Part shown: positions 44,490 through 54,500 of the stretch, piece by piece | Position numbering within the stretch: the stretch's first letter is position 1 | Layout: every line of letters begins with the position of its first letter | NCBI GenBank assembly: GCA_963663265.2 | Contig: CAXXXM010000002.1 | Location: 620,001 to 684,000, forward strand | Direction: 5' to 3' | DNA from: JAEXOD01 sp963663265 | GTDB taxonomy: Bacteria; Bacteroidota; Ignavibacteria; Ignavibacteriales; Melioribacteraceae | Length of the DNA: 64,000 nucleotides | The notes under the pieces: model-generated | Databases searched by the model: none | Told to the model about the DNA's origin: nothing | The model's input: the letters and a program-made list of their open reading frames with translations, nothing else | Translations under genes and position numbers: made by a program

Positions 44490-44996
44490 CTAATTATCTT
44501 TTCCAAGTAACATTAAAAAAATACCTATCACAATAAATAAAATGGTTTTGTAACTCAAGATTACGGAAATATATTGGTTTATTTTATTAATAAAAAGAGA
44601 GTCCTTAAAAATAACATAACCCGCAAAAATCAAGATTGAAACAATAGATAAAACAAAAAACACTCTTACATTAGTATTTTCGATAAATAACATCAAAAAT
44701 AGTGCAAAACAAGTAAAAAGAATTAATGGTATAATATATTGACTTAAAGAAACAATTTCAAAATACCAAAAAGTAAAAAGACCAACGCCAATAAAAAAGT
44801 TAATTGTACCCCATATTAAAGTACTTCTTCTTCCAAATTGAAACCCATTAAAAACTAACCATAATGATATAATAATTAATAGACCGCCGCCCCATATGGG
44901 CAAATTAATACCTAAATCGAAATAAAATTCAGTAAAATACAACAAGCCAATAAATAAAAGACTCCAGCTAATCCCTTTTAATTCAAATGGTTTCAT
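44490..44996 (-). CDS. Polytopic membrane protein, function unknown
   Basis: A 168-residue protein with five or six membrane helices (SWSLLFIGLLYFTEFYF; WGGGLLIIISLWLVF; and others), resembling the membrane half of LiaF/DUF5668-type proteins. The ATG at 44996 has a GAGGTGG site and overlaps the end of the PspC-domain gene by 14 bases, indicating cotranslation. A role in envelope stress sensing is a guess from the neighbour. Confidence 0.6.
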   Translation of the reverse strand: MKPFELKGISWSLLFIGLLYFTEFYFDLGINLPIWGGGLLIIISLWLVFNGFQFGRRSTLIWGTINFFIGVGLFTFWYFEIVSLSQYIIPLILFTCFALFLMLFIENTNVRVFFVLSIVSILIFAGYVIFKDSLFINKINQYISVILSYKTILFIVIGIFLMLLGKDN

Positions 44997-45681
44997 TTTC
45001 CACCTCTGAATTTTGGGATAAACCAATCCACATTAAGATATAGAACAGGCAAAAAACTCCTAAAGTTATAATGCTTAAAACAACAAAACAAAAGCGGATT
45101 TTTAACGGTGATACTCGAAAATACTTGCTTAGCCCAACACATACACCACCCAAATATTTCCCGTCTTTTTCTCTAAAAAGATGACTTGGTTGTTTTATCT
45201 CTTCAACATCAATATTTATAAACTTTGAAATATTAGATTTAATATAAAGACCGATTAAAAAAAAGACTAATCCCATTATCAGATTTGAAGGAATTTGTAC
45301 CCACAAATATGTCAAGATTGTTGAATTGTAAATTATAATATTGACAACCCCAATAAAAGTAAAAACTACTCCAGTCAAGTAAGTAAATGTTTGTTTTTCT
45401 TCGACTCCATTTTTCTCGCTTTTTAATGTAACAGCAAGAATAAGATAAATAACCAGAGACCAACTTGAAAAAAAAGTGGAAATAATAAATATTAATCTAA
45501 ATAAAACCGGACTTACTTTAAAATACTCTCCCAGTCCGCCACAAATTCCTAAAAGTATTTTGTTTTTTTTCGATTTCTTTAATCTTGGCGGTTCATCAAA
45601 ATTTGGTTCTTTGTCTATTTCAACAAATTCAACATCTTCTGCATTTTTATAATCGTCTTGCATAATTAATTCAAATTTCAC
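44983..45681 (-). CDS. Membrane protein with two PspC domains
   Basis: A 232-residue protein with two copies of the PspC domain, at residues 34-90 (KKNKILLGICGGLGEYFKVS, then PVLFRLIF) and 168-225 (KYLGGVCVGLSKYFRVSPLK, then IRFCFVVL), separated by two membrane helices. PspC-like proteins take part in phage-shock and envelope-stress responses. The GTG start at 45681 overlaps the upstream stop (GTGA); an ATG at 45663 is an alternative. Confidence 0.82.
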   Translation of the reverse strand: MKFELIMQDDYKNAEDVEFVEIDKEPNFDEPPRLKKSKKNKILLGICGGLGEYFKVSPVLFRLIFIISTFFSSWSLVIYLILAVTLKSEKNGVEEKQTFTYLTGVVFTFIGVVNIIIYNSTILTYLWVQIPSNLIMGLVFFLIGLYIKSNISKFINIDVEEIKQPSHLFREKDGKYLGGVCVGLSKYFRVSPLKIRFCFVVLSIITLGVFCLFYILMWIGLSQNSEVENETI

Positions 45682-46271
45682 TCAAACATTTTGCTTTGAG
45701 TGTTAATTATTCTTCTTTCTGTAATTATTTTGTCAATTCGTGTATCATGAGTATTAGATTCAATATAATCAAAAACTTGAAACTCAAAAGCTAAAACTAT
45801 TTTTGAACAAAAAGTATGTTTTAACAACTTATCGTAATAACCACCTCCATAACCAACTCTTTGTCCACTTAAGGAAACAGCAAGTGAAGGAACTAAAATC
45901 AAATCGATATCACTCATATCTTCTTCAAGTCCATATTCAGGCTCATAGTACCCTTCATTATTTTTGATAATGTGGTCCCAGTCAACAAACTGAGCACGTC
46001 TAAACTCTTTTTTTAATTTATTAAGCTTAGGAATTATTACAACTTTTCCACAGCTGACCATATAATCAATCAGCGTACGAGTGTCAACCTCTCCCGTACG
46101 AGAAGCAATATAACAATGAATATTTTTTGCAAAAATATAGTCATCAATTCCGCTTAAACGCTCAATTATTCTTTTGGTTTTTAATTTAAGCTCTGATTCA
46201 GGATGTTCCAATCTACGTTGAACAACTATTTTACGTGCTTCTGATTTTGGTATGAGGGTTTTAAGTTTCAT
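45678..46271 (-). CDS. 5-formyltetrahydrofolate cyclo-ligase
   Basis: A 197-residue enzyme converting 5-formyl-THF to 5,10-methenyl-THF with ATP. The family signature VPSLAVSLSGQRVGYGGGYYDKLL is complete, and the N-terminus has the usual basic helix. It overlaps the PspC gene by four bases, a translational coupling that looks incidental to function. Confidence 0.93.
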   Translation of the reverse strand: MKLKTLIPKSEARKIVVQRRLEHPESELKLKTKRIIERLSGIDDYIFAKNIHCYIASRTGEVDTRTLIDYMVSCGKVVIIPKLNKLKKEFRRAQFVDWDHIIKNNEGYYEPEYGLEEDMSDIDLILVPSLAVSLSGQRVGYGGGYYDKLLKHTFCSKIVLAFEFQVFDYIESNTHDTRIDKIITERRIINTQSKMFE

Positions 46272-46438
46272 AAAAGCCCCTAAATTAGTTTTCTGTGAGA
46301 TTATTATTTGTTTAAATTTTAAGCAATAATCAAATCAAAAAGTTCAATAAATCTTAGTACAATATATAATCAAAAATAATTTAATTAACAATTCTGTAAA
46401 AAATCTAAAGGGGTAATATTTTTATATAACACCAAAAA

Positions 46439-48016
46439 TTAAATATGAGCTTTTAAAAGCATAATACTAAATTTAGAGCCTTTATTCAATTCGCTTTCAA
46501 CAAAAATTTTACCACCATTTTTTTCAACCAGCTCTTTACTAATTATTAAACCCAAGCCGCATCCTTTTTCATTTCGCGTACCCAATGTAGTATGACTTGA
46601 TTTAAAATCGAACAAATTATTCAAAACTTCAGCACTCATGCCTACACCTTCGTCAGTAATTGAAATCTTAGCATATTTTTCATTTAATTCACTTTCAAAA
46701 ACAATCTTTTTACCGGGTAGCGTAAATTTTATTGCATTAGAAAGTATATTTCTAATTGCCGAACTAATCATGTTTCTATCAGCAATAACAAAAACTCCAT
46801 TTGGTATATTATTTATTACTTCAACATTTTTGTTTTGAGCATTAGCCTTTAATAATTGAATTGCATTATCAGCAATAGAATTCATAGAGAACTCTTCATA
46901 TTCCGGATTTATTCTACCTGTTTCAATTCTTGACCAATCTAACAGGTTTTCTAAAAGACTAAAGATATTTTTTGCCGACTCATTAATTTTTCTTGCATAA
47001 AGGGTTATTTCTCCCTTTTCTAATTCATCAATATCTTCAATTAAGTAATCAGAAAACCCTATTAATGCAGTAAAAGGACTTCTTAAATCATGTCCAATAA
47101 TCGAGAATAGCCTATCTTTGGAATGATTAATATTTCTTAGTTCTTCTTCGCTTTCTAATAACTGTTTATTTACTTTTGCTAATTCTTTAACATAATTTTT
47201 TAATTGCTGCTCTGTTTTTTTAACTTCAGTAATATCACGCAAAATACCCCTATATGATACAACTTCCCCATTTTTATCCTTATTCGCATAAGCTGTTTCT
47301 AAAACAACCAAATGTTCATTATCTTTTGTTTTGATTAGTATTTCGTAGTTCTTTACATAACCAAATTTTTCTATCAATTGTTTAAACTTGTCTCTATCTT
47401 CAGGGAAGACATATAAATCTTTTGTAACATTAACACTTAGTGCATCGTCTTTACTTTTGTATCCAAAAAGTTCTATTCCCGAAGCATTAATATCAACTAA
47501 TTTTCCATCAGGCGTACTTTCATATACAACATCTTTAATTTCATTAAATAAGGATCTATATCTATCTTGGGCAGCTTGTAGTTTTTCCTCTGCCAATAGA
47601 GTTTCAGTAAGATCAATTGCCGAACCAACCAAAGCAATCGGCTCGCCCAAATCATTCCTCACTATTCCCGTTCTTAACGAAACTAAAAACTCTGTTCCAT
47701 CTTTCCTTTTATTATATATTCGCCCTACCCAGCTCCCTTTTAAAGTACTTGGAAGTATCTCTTTTGTAATAGCGGGGTTGTTATTGTTTGAACGTATGAT
47801 ATTGATATTTTTACCAATAAGTTCATTTTTACAATAGCCGTAAACTCTCTCAAATGCATCATTAACAAAAATTAAATAATCTTCCATATCAGTAATACTA
47901 ATACATTCATTAATACTGTTTAATGTTTGTTCAGCAAACTTTGACGAAAAAATATAATTATTCAAATAATTTCTCTCGTATTCCACTTGATAATTTTTAA
48001 AGTTAATAAAAATCAA
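46439..48016 (-). CDS. PAS-domain sensor histidine kinase
   Basis: A 525-residue soluble hybrid sensor: PAS1 (about 33-145, TDMEDYLIFVNDAFERVYGY), PAS2 (about 150-270, VYESTPDGKLVDINASGIEL), a short coiled coil, HisKA with the phospho-acceptor His in IIGHDLRSPFTALIGFSDYL (about residue 305), and HATPase with NILSNAIKFT, DEGVGMS and CGLGLIISKELVEKNGG. No membrane segment is visible, so it senses a cytoplasmic signal. The start is uncertain: TTG at 48016 or GTG at 47986, neither with a good ribosome site. No response regulator is adjacent. Confidence 0.9.
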   Translation of the reverse strand: MIFINFKNYQVEYERNYLNNYIFSSKFAEQTLNSINECISITDMEDYLIFVNDAFERVYGYCKNELIGKNINIIRSNNNNPAITKEILPSTLKGSWVGRIYNKRKDGTEFLVSLRTGIVRNDLGEPIALVGSAIDLTETLLAEEKLQAAQDRYRSLFNEIKDVVYESTPDGKLVDINASGIELFGYKSKDDALSVNVTKDLYVFPEDRDKFKQLIEKFGYVKNYEILIKTKDNEHLVVLETAYANKDKNGEVVSYRGILRDITEVKKTEQQLKNYVKELAKVNKQLLESEEELRNINHSKDRLFSIIGHDLRSPFTALIGFSDYLIEDIDELEKGEITLYARKINESAKNIFSLLENLLDWSRIETGRINPEYEEFSMNSIADNAIQLLKANAQNKNVEVINNIPNGVFVIADRNMISSAIRNILSNAIKFTLPGKKIVFESELNEKYAKISITDEGVGMSAEVLNNLFDFKSSHTTLGTRNEKGCGLGLIISKELVEKNGGKIFVESELNKGSKFSIMLLKAHI

Positions 48017-48176
48017 TTTATCTAAAAATTAATTAAGTTCAAAATAATTTTATTTTGTAGTACAATATTTTAATCATTATAAATTACCCCTTGCTTTTTA
48101 ATATACAAATTAATACACTAATTTTATCAATATAAAATTATTTGAATTTGTTATTGTACACTTAATTGAGGACTCA

Positions 48177-49328
48177 ATGGATAATAATTTTAGCACATTG
48201 TTAGATCAGTTAGTGAAAGGTAATGTTGAAAATGAACTTGTTGAAGTTATATTCAAAAAAAGTTCTGATATAGCATTTCGGTTGATTGAAGATTTTCAAT
48301 CCTCCTTCAATTCTAATAATTCACCTCGTTTTTTTATCCCCAACAATTCGGAACTTTCCCAAATCAGTAAAAGCAACTTTCAAAAAGTTGAATTCATAGA
48401 AGGTGAAAAATATATATTAAAAAATAAAATTCCTCAAAATTCAACTATGGACTATTTTTATTTTGAATACTCCAAATTAGTTTCTTCACACTTTAGTATG
48501 TTTTATAATTTAGAGATAAAAAGGAAATGTGGACTACCATATGTCTCCCATCTATATAGAGTTTCAACTTTATTGAATGAATTATTTACAGAGAATGATA
48601 AACGAAATTACTACTCAGCTATTTCAGCCATGCACGATTCAATTGAAGATATTCCCATAAAATTTTCTAAACAAAACGACTCAATGAATTTTGAATATTT
48701 AGAAAAATTTCTCGGTCAATTTATTCCTGATGATTTTATTTCTGACTTATCAATTTTAACAAATATTTATGACTTACTACTCAGTTATACTGATTATTTT
48801 ATTTTGAAAAAAGATTTAGCTTTTATACCAAAAAACATTATTAACGAATTAAACCTTATATACTCAAATTCTAAATTTTTCAAAGAGGACATAATCAAAC
48901 TTCTTGAACTTGTAGAAACCACAACACTACAAGACGATACATTGAGAAATCTGAGGTGGGAAGCTTATATAAAACTTTATCTGCCCCGAATTGTTGAGAA
49001 ATCAAAAAAGATAAATAACTATTCGTTAATAGAAATAAAAACTATCGATTTATTAGACAATGCATGGGGAATAATATCGTTAGATTTAACCGGAAAAATG
49101 AGACAAATATTAAAACGTCAAAACTTTATTAATTTAATACTTCAAGCAGACATAAATTACTGGACAGTAAAATCTCACATTGCCGAACTTCAAAACCAAA
49201 CTTTGTTAGATGCCAAAAATTTAATTTTGGAGCATCTTAATAACGATAAAATCCAGCTTGATTATTTTCAATCCGCATTGCAGATAGCAAAAACACTCAA
49301 GCCGGTTCTTATTGATACAACTTTATAA
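48177..49328 (+). CDS. Divergent HD-domain (SpoT-hydrolase-like) protein, putative
   Basis: A 383-residue protein I cannot place firmly. Residues 115-165 (KCGLPYVSHLYRVSTLL, then SAISAMHDSIEDIPIKF) follow the pattern of the RelA/SpoT HD hydrolase (GxPYxxHxxxVAxIL, then LLHDxxED), and TIDLLDNAWGI near residue 290 sits where SpoT has KLADRxHNM. The key His, His-Asp and distal Asp are kept, so metal-dependent phosphohydrolase activity is plausible. There is no synthetase, TGS or ACT domain. Its end overlaps the convergent glycosyltransferase by six bases. Confidence 0.55.
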   Translation: MDNNFSTLLDQLVKGNVENELVEVIFKKSSDIAFRLIEDFQSSFNSNNSPRFFIPNNSELSQISKSNFQKVEFIEGEKYILKNKIPQNSTMDYFYFEYSKLVSSHFSMFYNLEIKRKCGLPYVSHLYRVSTLLNELFTENDKRNYYSAISAMHDSIEDIPIKFSKQNDSMNFEYLEKFLGQFIPDDFISDLSILTNIYDLLLSYTDYFILKKDLAFIPKNIINELNLIYSNSKFFKEDIIKLLELVETTTLQDDTLRNLRWEAYIKLYLPRIVEKSKKINNYSLIEIKTIDLLDNAWGIISLDLTGKMRQILKRQNFINLILQADINYWTVKSHIAELQNQTLLDAKNLILEHLNNDKIQLDYFQSALQIAKTLKPVLIDTTL

Positions 49329-51377
49329 AGCATATTTTTTTATAATATCTTCCAATCCATCTTTTATTGATAAAGCCATTTCATTTTCAGGTTCAATATT
49401 TAATGCATTATTAACAAATCCGTACGCCTTTCTGATATCATTTTTATATAAATATACTCTGCTTAAGTTTATATTAGTTGAAACTGAATCCGGATAAAAT
49501 CCAAGCAATTCGGTCAAAATTGTTTCAGCCTTTTCATATTCATTATTATCAATCAAATCATTTGCGTAATTATTAATAAAGTTTTCATAATAACTAACAA
49601 AGAAACTTCTATATTTATTAAAATCTTTTTTCAATAATTCAGTATGAATTTTCATCCATTTTTTTGTAAATATCTCGGCGTTTCTGTTTAATATGTCTCG
49701 TGCACTCTCGGCTTTATCTAAATATTGAATAACTTTATAGGAGCCGATACTGCCACCCCAAATATGGTTATAAGCGGTCGATGGTACTACATAACTCTTT
49801 AATCCTGCTAATTTAATTTGCAGCCCAATATCCCATTCTTCATAGTAGCAAGGGGTAAATTTATTTTCAAAACTAAGTCCATATTTGTCAAACAGAGTCT
49901 TGTTAACTGCAAATAAAAAACCTGAAACAGCATCAACTTCATTAACTTTGCTAAAAGTTCCTTTATCGAAGTAGTGAAAATCTGCTCTATCTTTAAAACT
50001 AAAAAATGAACCTTGTGGTCCTACCATTGCTGCGTCACCTTTTGTTTGAATGATATTTGTGACTTTATCAACAACATCTTTTTCAATATGAATATCAGAA
50101 TTTAAAATGAAAGTAATTGGAGCTTCGGACATATTAAGTCCTATATTCCACGCTCTGGCAACTCCAACATTTTTTTTCATTATTGCGTAATTATTGATAC
50201 GTGGATGATCTTTAAGTTGATTTGCAACCTCTTCCGAATTAAAAACAATCAATAGTTTGCCTTCTATATTTCCCAAATCATTCAAAACAGTTTTTATATT
50301 GTATTGACTTGCAGGGGCGTAATCTAAAACAGGAATCACAAAACTTCTTGTAAGAGAATAAATATCTTTAAGTGAAGTTTGAACACCTAATAAAGATTTT
50401 TCTCTTATTTCCGACCCTGAAAGTGTATTTGATTTTTTATTCATAACTACATCAATAATATCAAGCATGCGATGTTCGTAAGTATGAGCATTTTGAACAA
50501 TTTCTTTTCCTCTTTTTGCAATAAGCTCTCTAAGTTCGCTATTTTCAAGATAAAAAGTAATTGAGCTGTTAATGCTATCATCTTCATAAATCCCGTACTC
50601 TTCTCCCGGTATAAAAAACTCTTCTTGCCCATTTCCATATGTAGGCTCACTTAAAAGGAACGAACCAATTGATAATGTTTCAAATACCCTCATATTTAAG
50701 TCATTATTAACCGCATTATTAAAAACAATTTTTGAACTGTCAAGCACTCTTGACATATCATCCCAAAAACACCTTTCAAAATAAAGGTTATGTTCTTGTT
50801 GAATCTTATCAAGCAAACTAACTCTTCTATCATTCCCAACAACACCACCAACAAATCCAACATCATATATTTTGGCTTGATTTGTTGTTTTATGAATTTC
50901 AGTATCACATCCTAACGGTACCCAAAACACATTTTTACATCCGGCTTTTTTAAAGCTTGGTATGTACTCCTTCTGTGCAATAAAAACATAATCAAAATTT
51001 AATGCCCATTCTAACTGGTATGATAAATTATTTAAATGCGAGTCTATGAAATAACAGATTTTCGGAATCTTAACTTTTGAAAGATTTGTTGGAAAATACC
51101 CAAATACCGATTCAACCCAAAAGAATAAATCGGGTCTTTTTTCAATAGGAGTAGAATTATACAAATATTCCAAATCAGGATCTTTACCTGTACGAATTTG
51201 GTGGTCTAATATGGGGAGTTTCATATTTTCAAGTTTCCATAATTCAATAATTTCCTGGGAAATTTTGGGACCTACCGTAACAACATCGTAATGCTTACGT
51301 AACGCCCTCTCAAAATATGCAGCCGTTGTTACCGGATACGAAACATAACCTAACCAAATTTTCAATCTGTTATCCAT
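49323..51377 (-). CDS. CgeB-like plus GT2 bifunctional glycosyltransferase with C-terminal TPR
   Basis: A 684-residue protein with three parts. Residues 1-315 resemble the CgeB/GT-B group (FWVESVFGYFPTNLSKVKIP, KIVFNNAVNNDLNMRVFE, FETLSIGSFLL). Residues 345-580 are a GT2 domain (SFVIPVLDY, then NVGVARAWNIGL, FILNSDIHIEKDV, DAVSGFLFAV and YYEEWDIGLQIKLAGL). Residues 600-680 contain TPR-like repeats (NNEYEKAETILTELLGFYPD). Two catalytic folds in one chain suggest addition of two successive sugars. Its divergent position next to the TPR-glycosyltransferase and flagellin genes points to flagellin glycosylation, an inference from context. Confidence 0.82.
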   Translation of the reverse strand: MDNRLKIWLGYVSYPVTTAAYFERALRKHYDVVTVGPKISQEIIELWKLENMKLPILDHQIRTGKDPDLEYLYNSTPIEKRPDLFFWVESVFGYFPTNLSKVKIPKICYFIDSHLNNLSYQLEWALNFDYVFIAQKEYIPSFKKAGCKNVFWVPLGCDTEIHKTTNQAKIYDVGFVGGVVGNDRRVSLLDKIQQEHNLYFERCFWDDMSRVLDSSKIVFNNAVNNDLNMRVFETLSIGSFLLSEPTYGNGQEEFFIPGEEYGIYEDDSINSSITFYLENSELRELIAKRGKEIVQNAHTYEHRMLDIIDVVMNKKSNTLSGSEIREKSLLGVQTSLKDIYSLTRSFVIPVLDYAPASQYNIKTVLNDLGNIEGKLLIVFNSEEVANQLKDHPRINNYAIMKKNVGVARAWNIGLNMSEAPITFILNSDIHIEKDVVDKVTNIIQTKGDAAMVGPQGSFFSFKDRADFHYFDKGTFSKVNEVDAVSGFLFAVNKTLFDKYGLSFENKFTPCYYEEWDIGLQIKLAGLKSYVVPSTAYNHIWGGSIGSYKVIQYLDKAESARDILNRNAEIFTKKWMKIHTELLKKDFNKYRSFFVSYYENFINNYANDLIDNNEYEKAETILTELLGFYPDSVSTNINLSRVYLYKNDIRKAYGFVNNALNIEPENEMALSIKDGLEDIIKKYAL

Positions 51378-51560
51378 TTTTTACCACGCAATATTTTCAA
51401 ATTTATTTATGTATTAATATGATTAAAAATATCAAAATTTTTATTTATTTAAAACCTTTAAATTTATTTTCACTTTATTATATAGATAATTTTTTTTATC
51501 TTAATAATTAGCCCGTTTATTCCGTCGGTATTTTATTATTTTCAATAGAAAACATACAAC

Positions 51561-54500
51561 ATGAAACAATTTCCCATTACTGAACACTTAGAAGGTGATT
51601 TTGAAACCGCCGAAACCAAGTATTTACGATATAAAACTCAATTTCCTGAAAATACAGATGTATCTTTTTGGTTAGGTTATCTTTACTTTCAGAAAAATGA
51701 TTATTCTAATTCTGAAAAAAATATTGTCGAATTTTTGAAAACTAATCCTGATAATGTTAAAGCACTAAATTTGTTAGGACTTGTTTACAAAAACAAAACA
51801 GACTATGTAAAAGCTATTGAAATATTAAACCGTTGCATAAATATTGCTCCTCAATATAACGATGCAATTTTTAATTTAGCTACACTATTTATTGAAATTC
51901 AAAAATACTCGGAAGCAATAGATTTACTAAAAAATTTAACATCAAATGATGAAAATGATGCCGAGCCATATTTTTATATAGGCTATTGTTACCAACAATT
52001 GGGAAATAATAATTTAGCTTTACACTTTTACCAGCATTCAGTTCAACTGGGATACAGCTCTTCTCAAGCATTTGTTAATACTGCGTTAATTTATATTAAT
52101 CAACAAGAATTTGATAGTGCAATATCCATTATTAATAATGGTTTAGAAATTTTCGAAAATGACGAACAGCTTTTTCTAACTTTGGCTGCTTATTACGAAA
52201 AAACTAAAAATAATCCCAAGGCAATTGAAACTTATACAAATTTAATTAAATCAAATCCATACAGTTTTGAAGCCTCATTTAATTTGGGTAACATTTACAA
52301 ATCTTTTTGGCAGCTTGATTCTGCCATTTCATGCTATTTGGCTGCACTAAATATTTCGCCAAACAATCAAGATGCTTTGTTAAATCTCGGTATAACTTAT
52401 CATTCTAAAATTGAATTTGATTCAGCAATTGAGTGTTTTAATAAAATTTTAGAACTAAATCCTAAAAATCAAGATGCCCTTAACAATTTAGGAGGCACAT
52501 ACTTTGAAATTGGGAATTATGATTTAGCAATTGAGACTTATAAAAAGGCAATTACTGTAAATCCTAATTCACCATTAGAACATTTTAATTTAGGAATTTG
52601 TTTGTTATTAATTGGTGATTTAAAAAACGGCTTTAAAGAGTACGAATGGCGTAAAAAACTTTCTGAATATAAAAGAGAATTTAGTATTAAAGAATGGAGC
52701 GGTGAACCTTTATATGGACAAAAAATATATGTTTATGCCGAACAAGGAATAGGAGATATTTTTCAATTTGTACGTTATCTAAAAGTATTAAAAAAATTAG
52801 GCGGAATAATTACATTAGAATGCCGAAAAGAAGTTTTCAACTTAATGACAAATTTGAACTTCATTGATTTTGTTGTTAAACGAGGGACAAATATTCAAGA
52901 GAGTGATTACAACTTCTATTCATCTTTATTAAGTTTACCGGCAATTCTTAATTCAGATTTATCTAATATCCCCAATACTGTTCCATATTTAGAACCGAAC
53001 CCCGTTTTAACAAAGAAATGGGAAGACTATTTTTCAAAATTTACAAAACCGAAAATAGGAATTGTTTGGAAAGGGAATCCGTTCCCGATTGAACATAGAA
53101 AAAGACATACAGAACTAAAATATTTTACCCAGTTAGCCAAACTTACCAATTATAGTTTTTTCAGCCTGCAATACGGAGAGGATTGCCAAGAAGAACTTGA
53201 AAAAGCTGAAATAATTGATTTGGCATACAATTTTGATGAAACTGCTGCAATTATTACCAATCTTGATTTAGTGATTACCATAGACACTTCAATTGCACAT
53301 TTAGCCGGTGCCTTAGGTAAAAAAGTTTGGATTCTTTTAACAAAAGTGCCCGATTGGAGGTGGTTATTAAAAATTGAAACTACTCCGTGGTACCCAACAG
53401 CAAAATTATTCAGACAAAACGAACTTAATAACTGGTCAGAAGTTTTTGAAAAAGTCAAATCCACATTAGAAAAAGAACTTTTCAATCAAGATAACATTAT
53501 CACAGAAATGACAAACGAAGAAATAAATAGACTCAAACTGTTTGCTGCAGAAGCAATTGATAACAATGATTTAGATAAAGCAATCCAACTTTATCACTTA
53601 TTACTAAAAAATAATTCTGAAGACATAGAATCGTTAGTATGGATTGGTGCAGCCTATTTTTACAAAAACGATTTTAATTCGGCAAAATTTTTCTTAAATA
53701 AGGCGGTAAGCCTATTTCCTGATCTACCCGAAGAATTGTATCAAAATTTAGCAGTTTGTCACATAAATTTAGAAGACTATATTAATGCTGAAACTTTTTT
53801 AAAAAAGGCTTTAAATCGATTTCCAAATTCTCATAGTTTACTTAACAATTTAGGAATTCTATATTCAAAACTTAAGAATGAAACATTAACAAAAGAATAT
53901 TTTCAAGCAAGTATTAAAATATGTCCCACATATTTAGCAGCATGGATAAACTTAATTAGTTTTTATTATGATAAAAAAGAATACGAACAAGCTATTGATT
54001 TAGGATTAACAGCTTTATCGATTGAAAAAAATAACGGGATAGTGCTAAAATTAATCGGGGATTCCTATTTATCACTCGATAGGCTTAAAGATGCAGAAAT
54101 TTACTTTAAAAAGGCTGTGCTTTTTCTAAATGATGACAGGTTATTTAATAACTACGCAATAACACTGCAAAAGCAAAACAAGCTATTTTTAGCTGAAGTA
54201 TATTTTCAAAAAGCAATCGAGCTTTCTCCTAATAATTCAGGATATTTAAGCAATTTTGGAAACAATTATGCACTTAAACTCGATTTTGAAAATGCACTAA
54301 ACCTTTATTCTAAAGCACTACAAATTTCGCCTGATAATCCGGTAGTAATCAGCCAAGTTGGGATGATTCATCTACTTACCGAAAAATTTGAGGTTGGATG
54401 GAGGGAATTTGAAACAAGTTTAACAAAATCATCTATATTTGACAAATTAAAAAAAGGCAAACCTTATAATGGCGAATCATTAGAAGGAAAAACAATTTTA

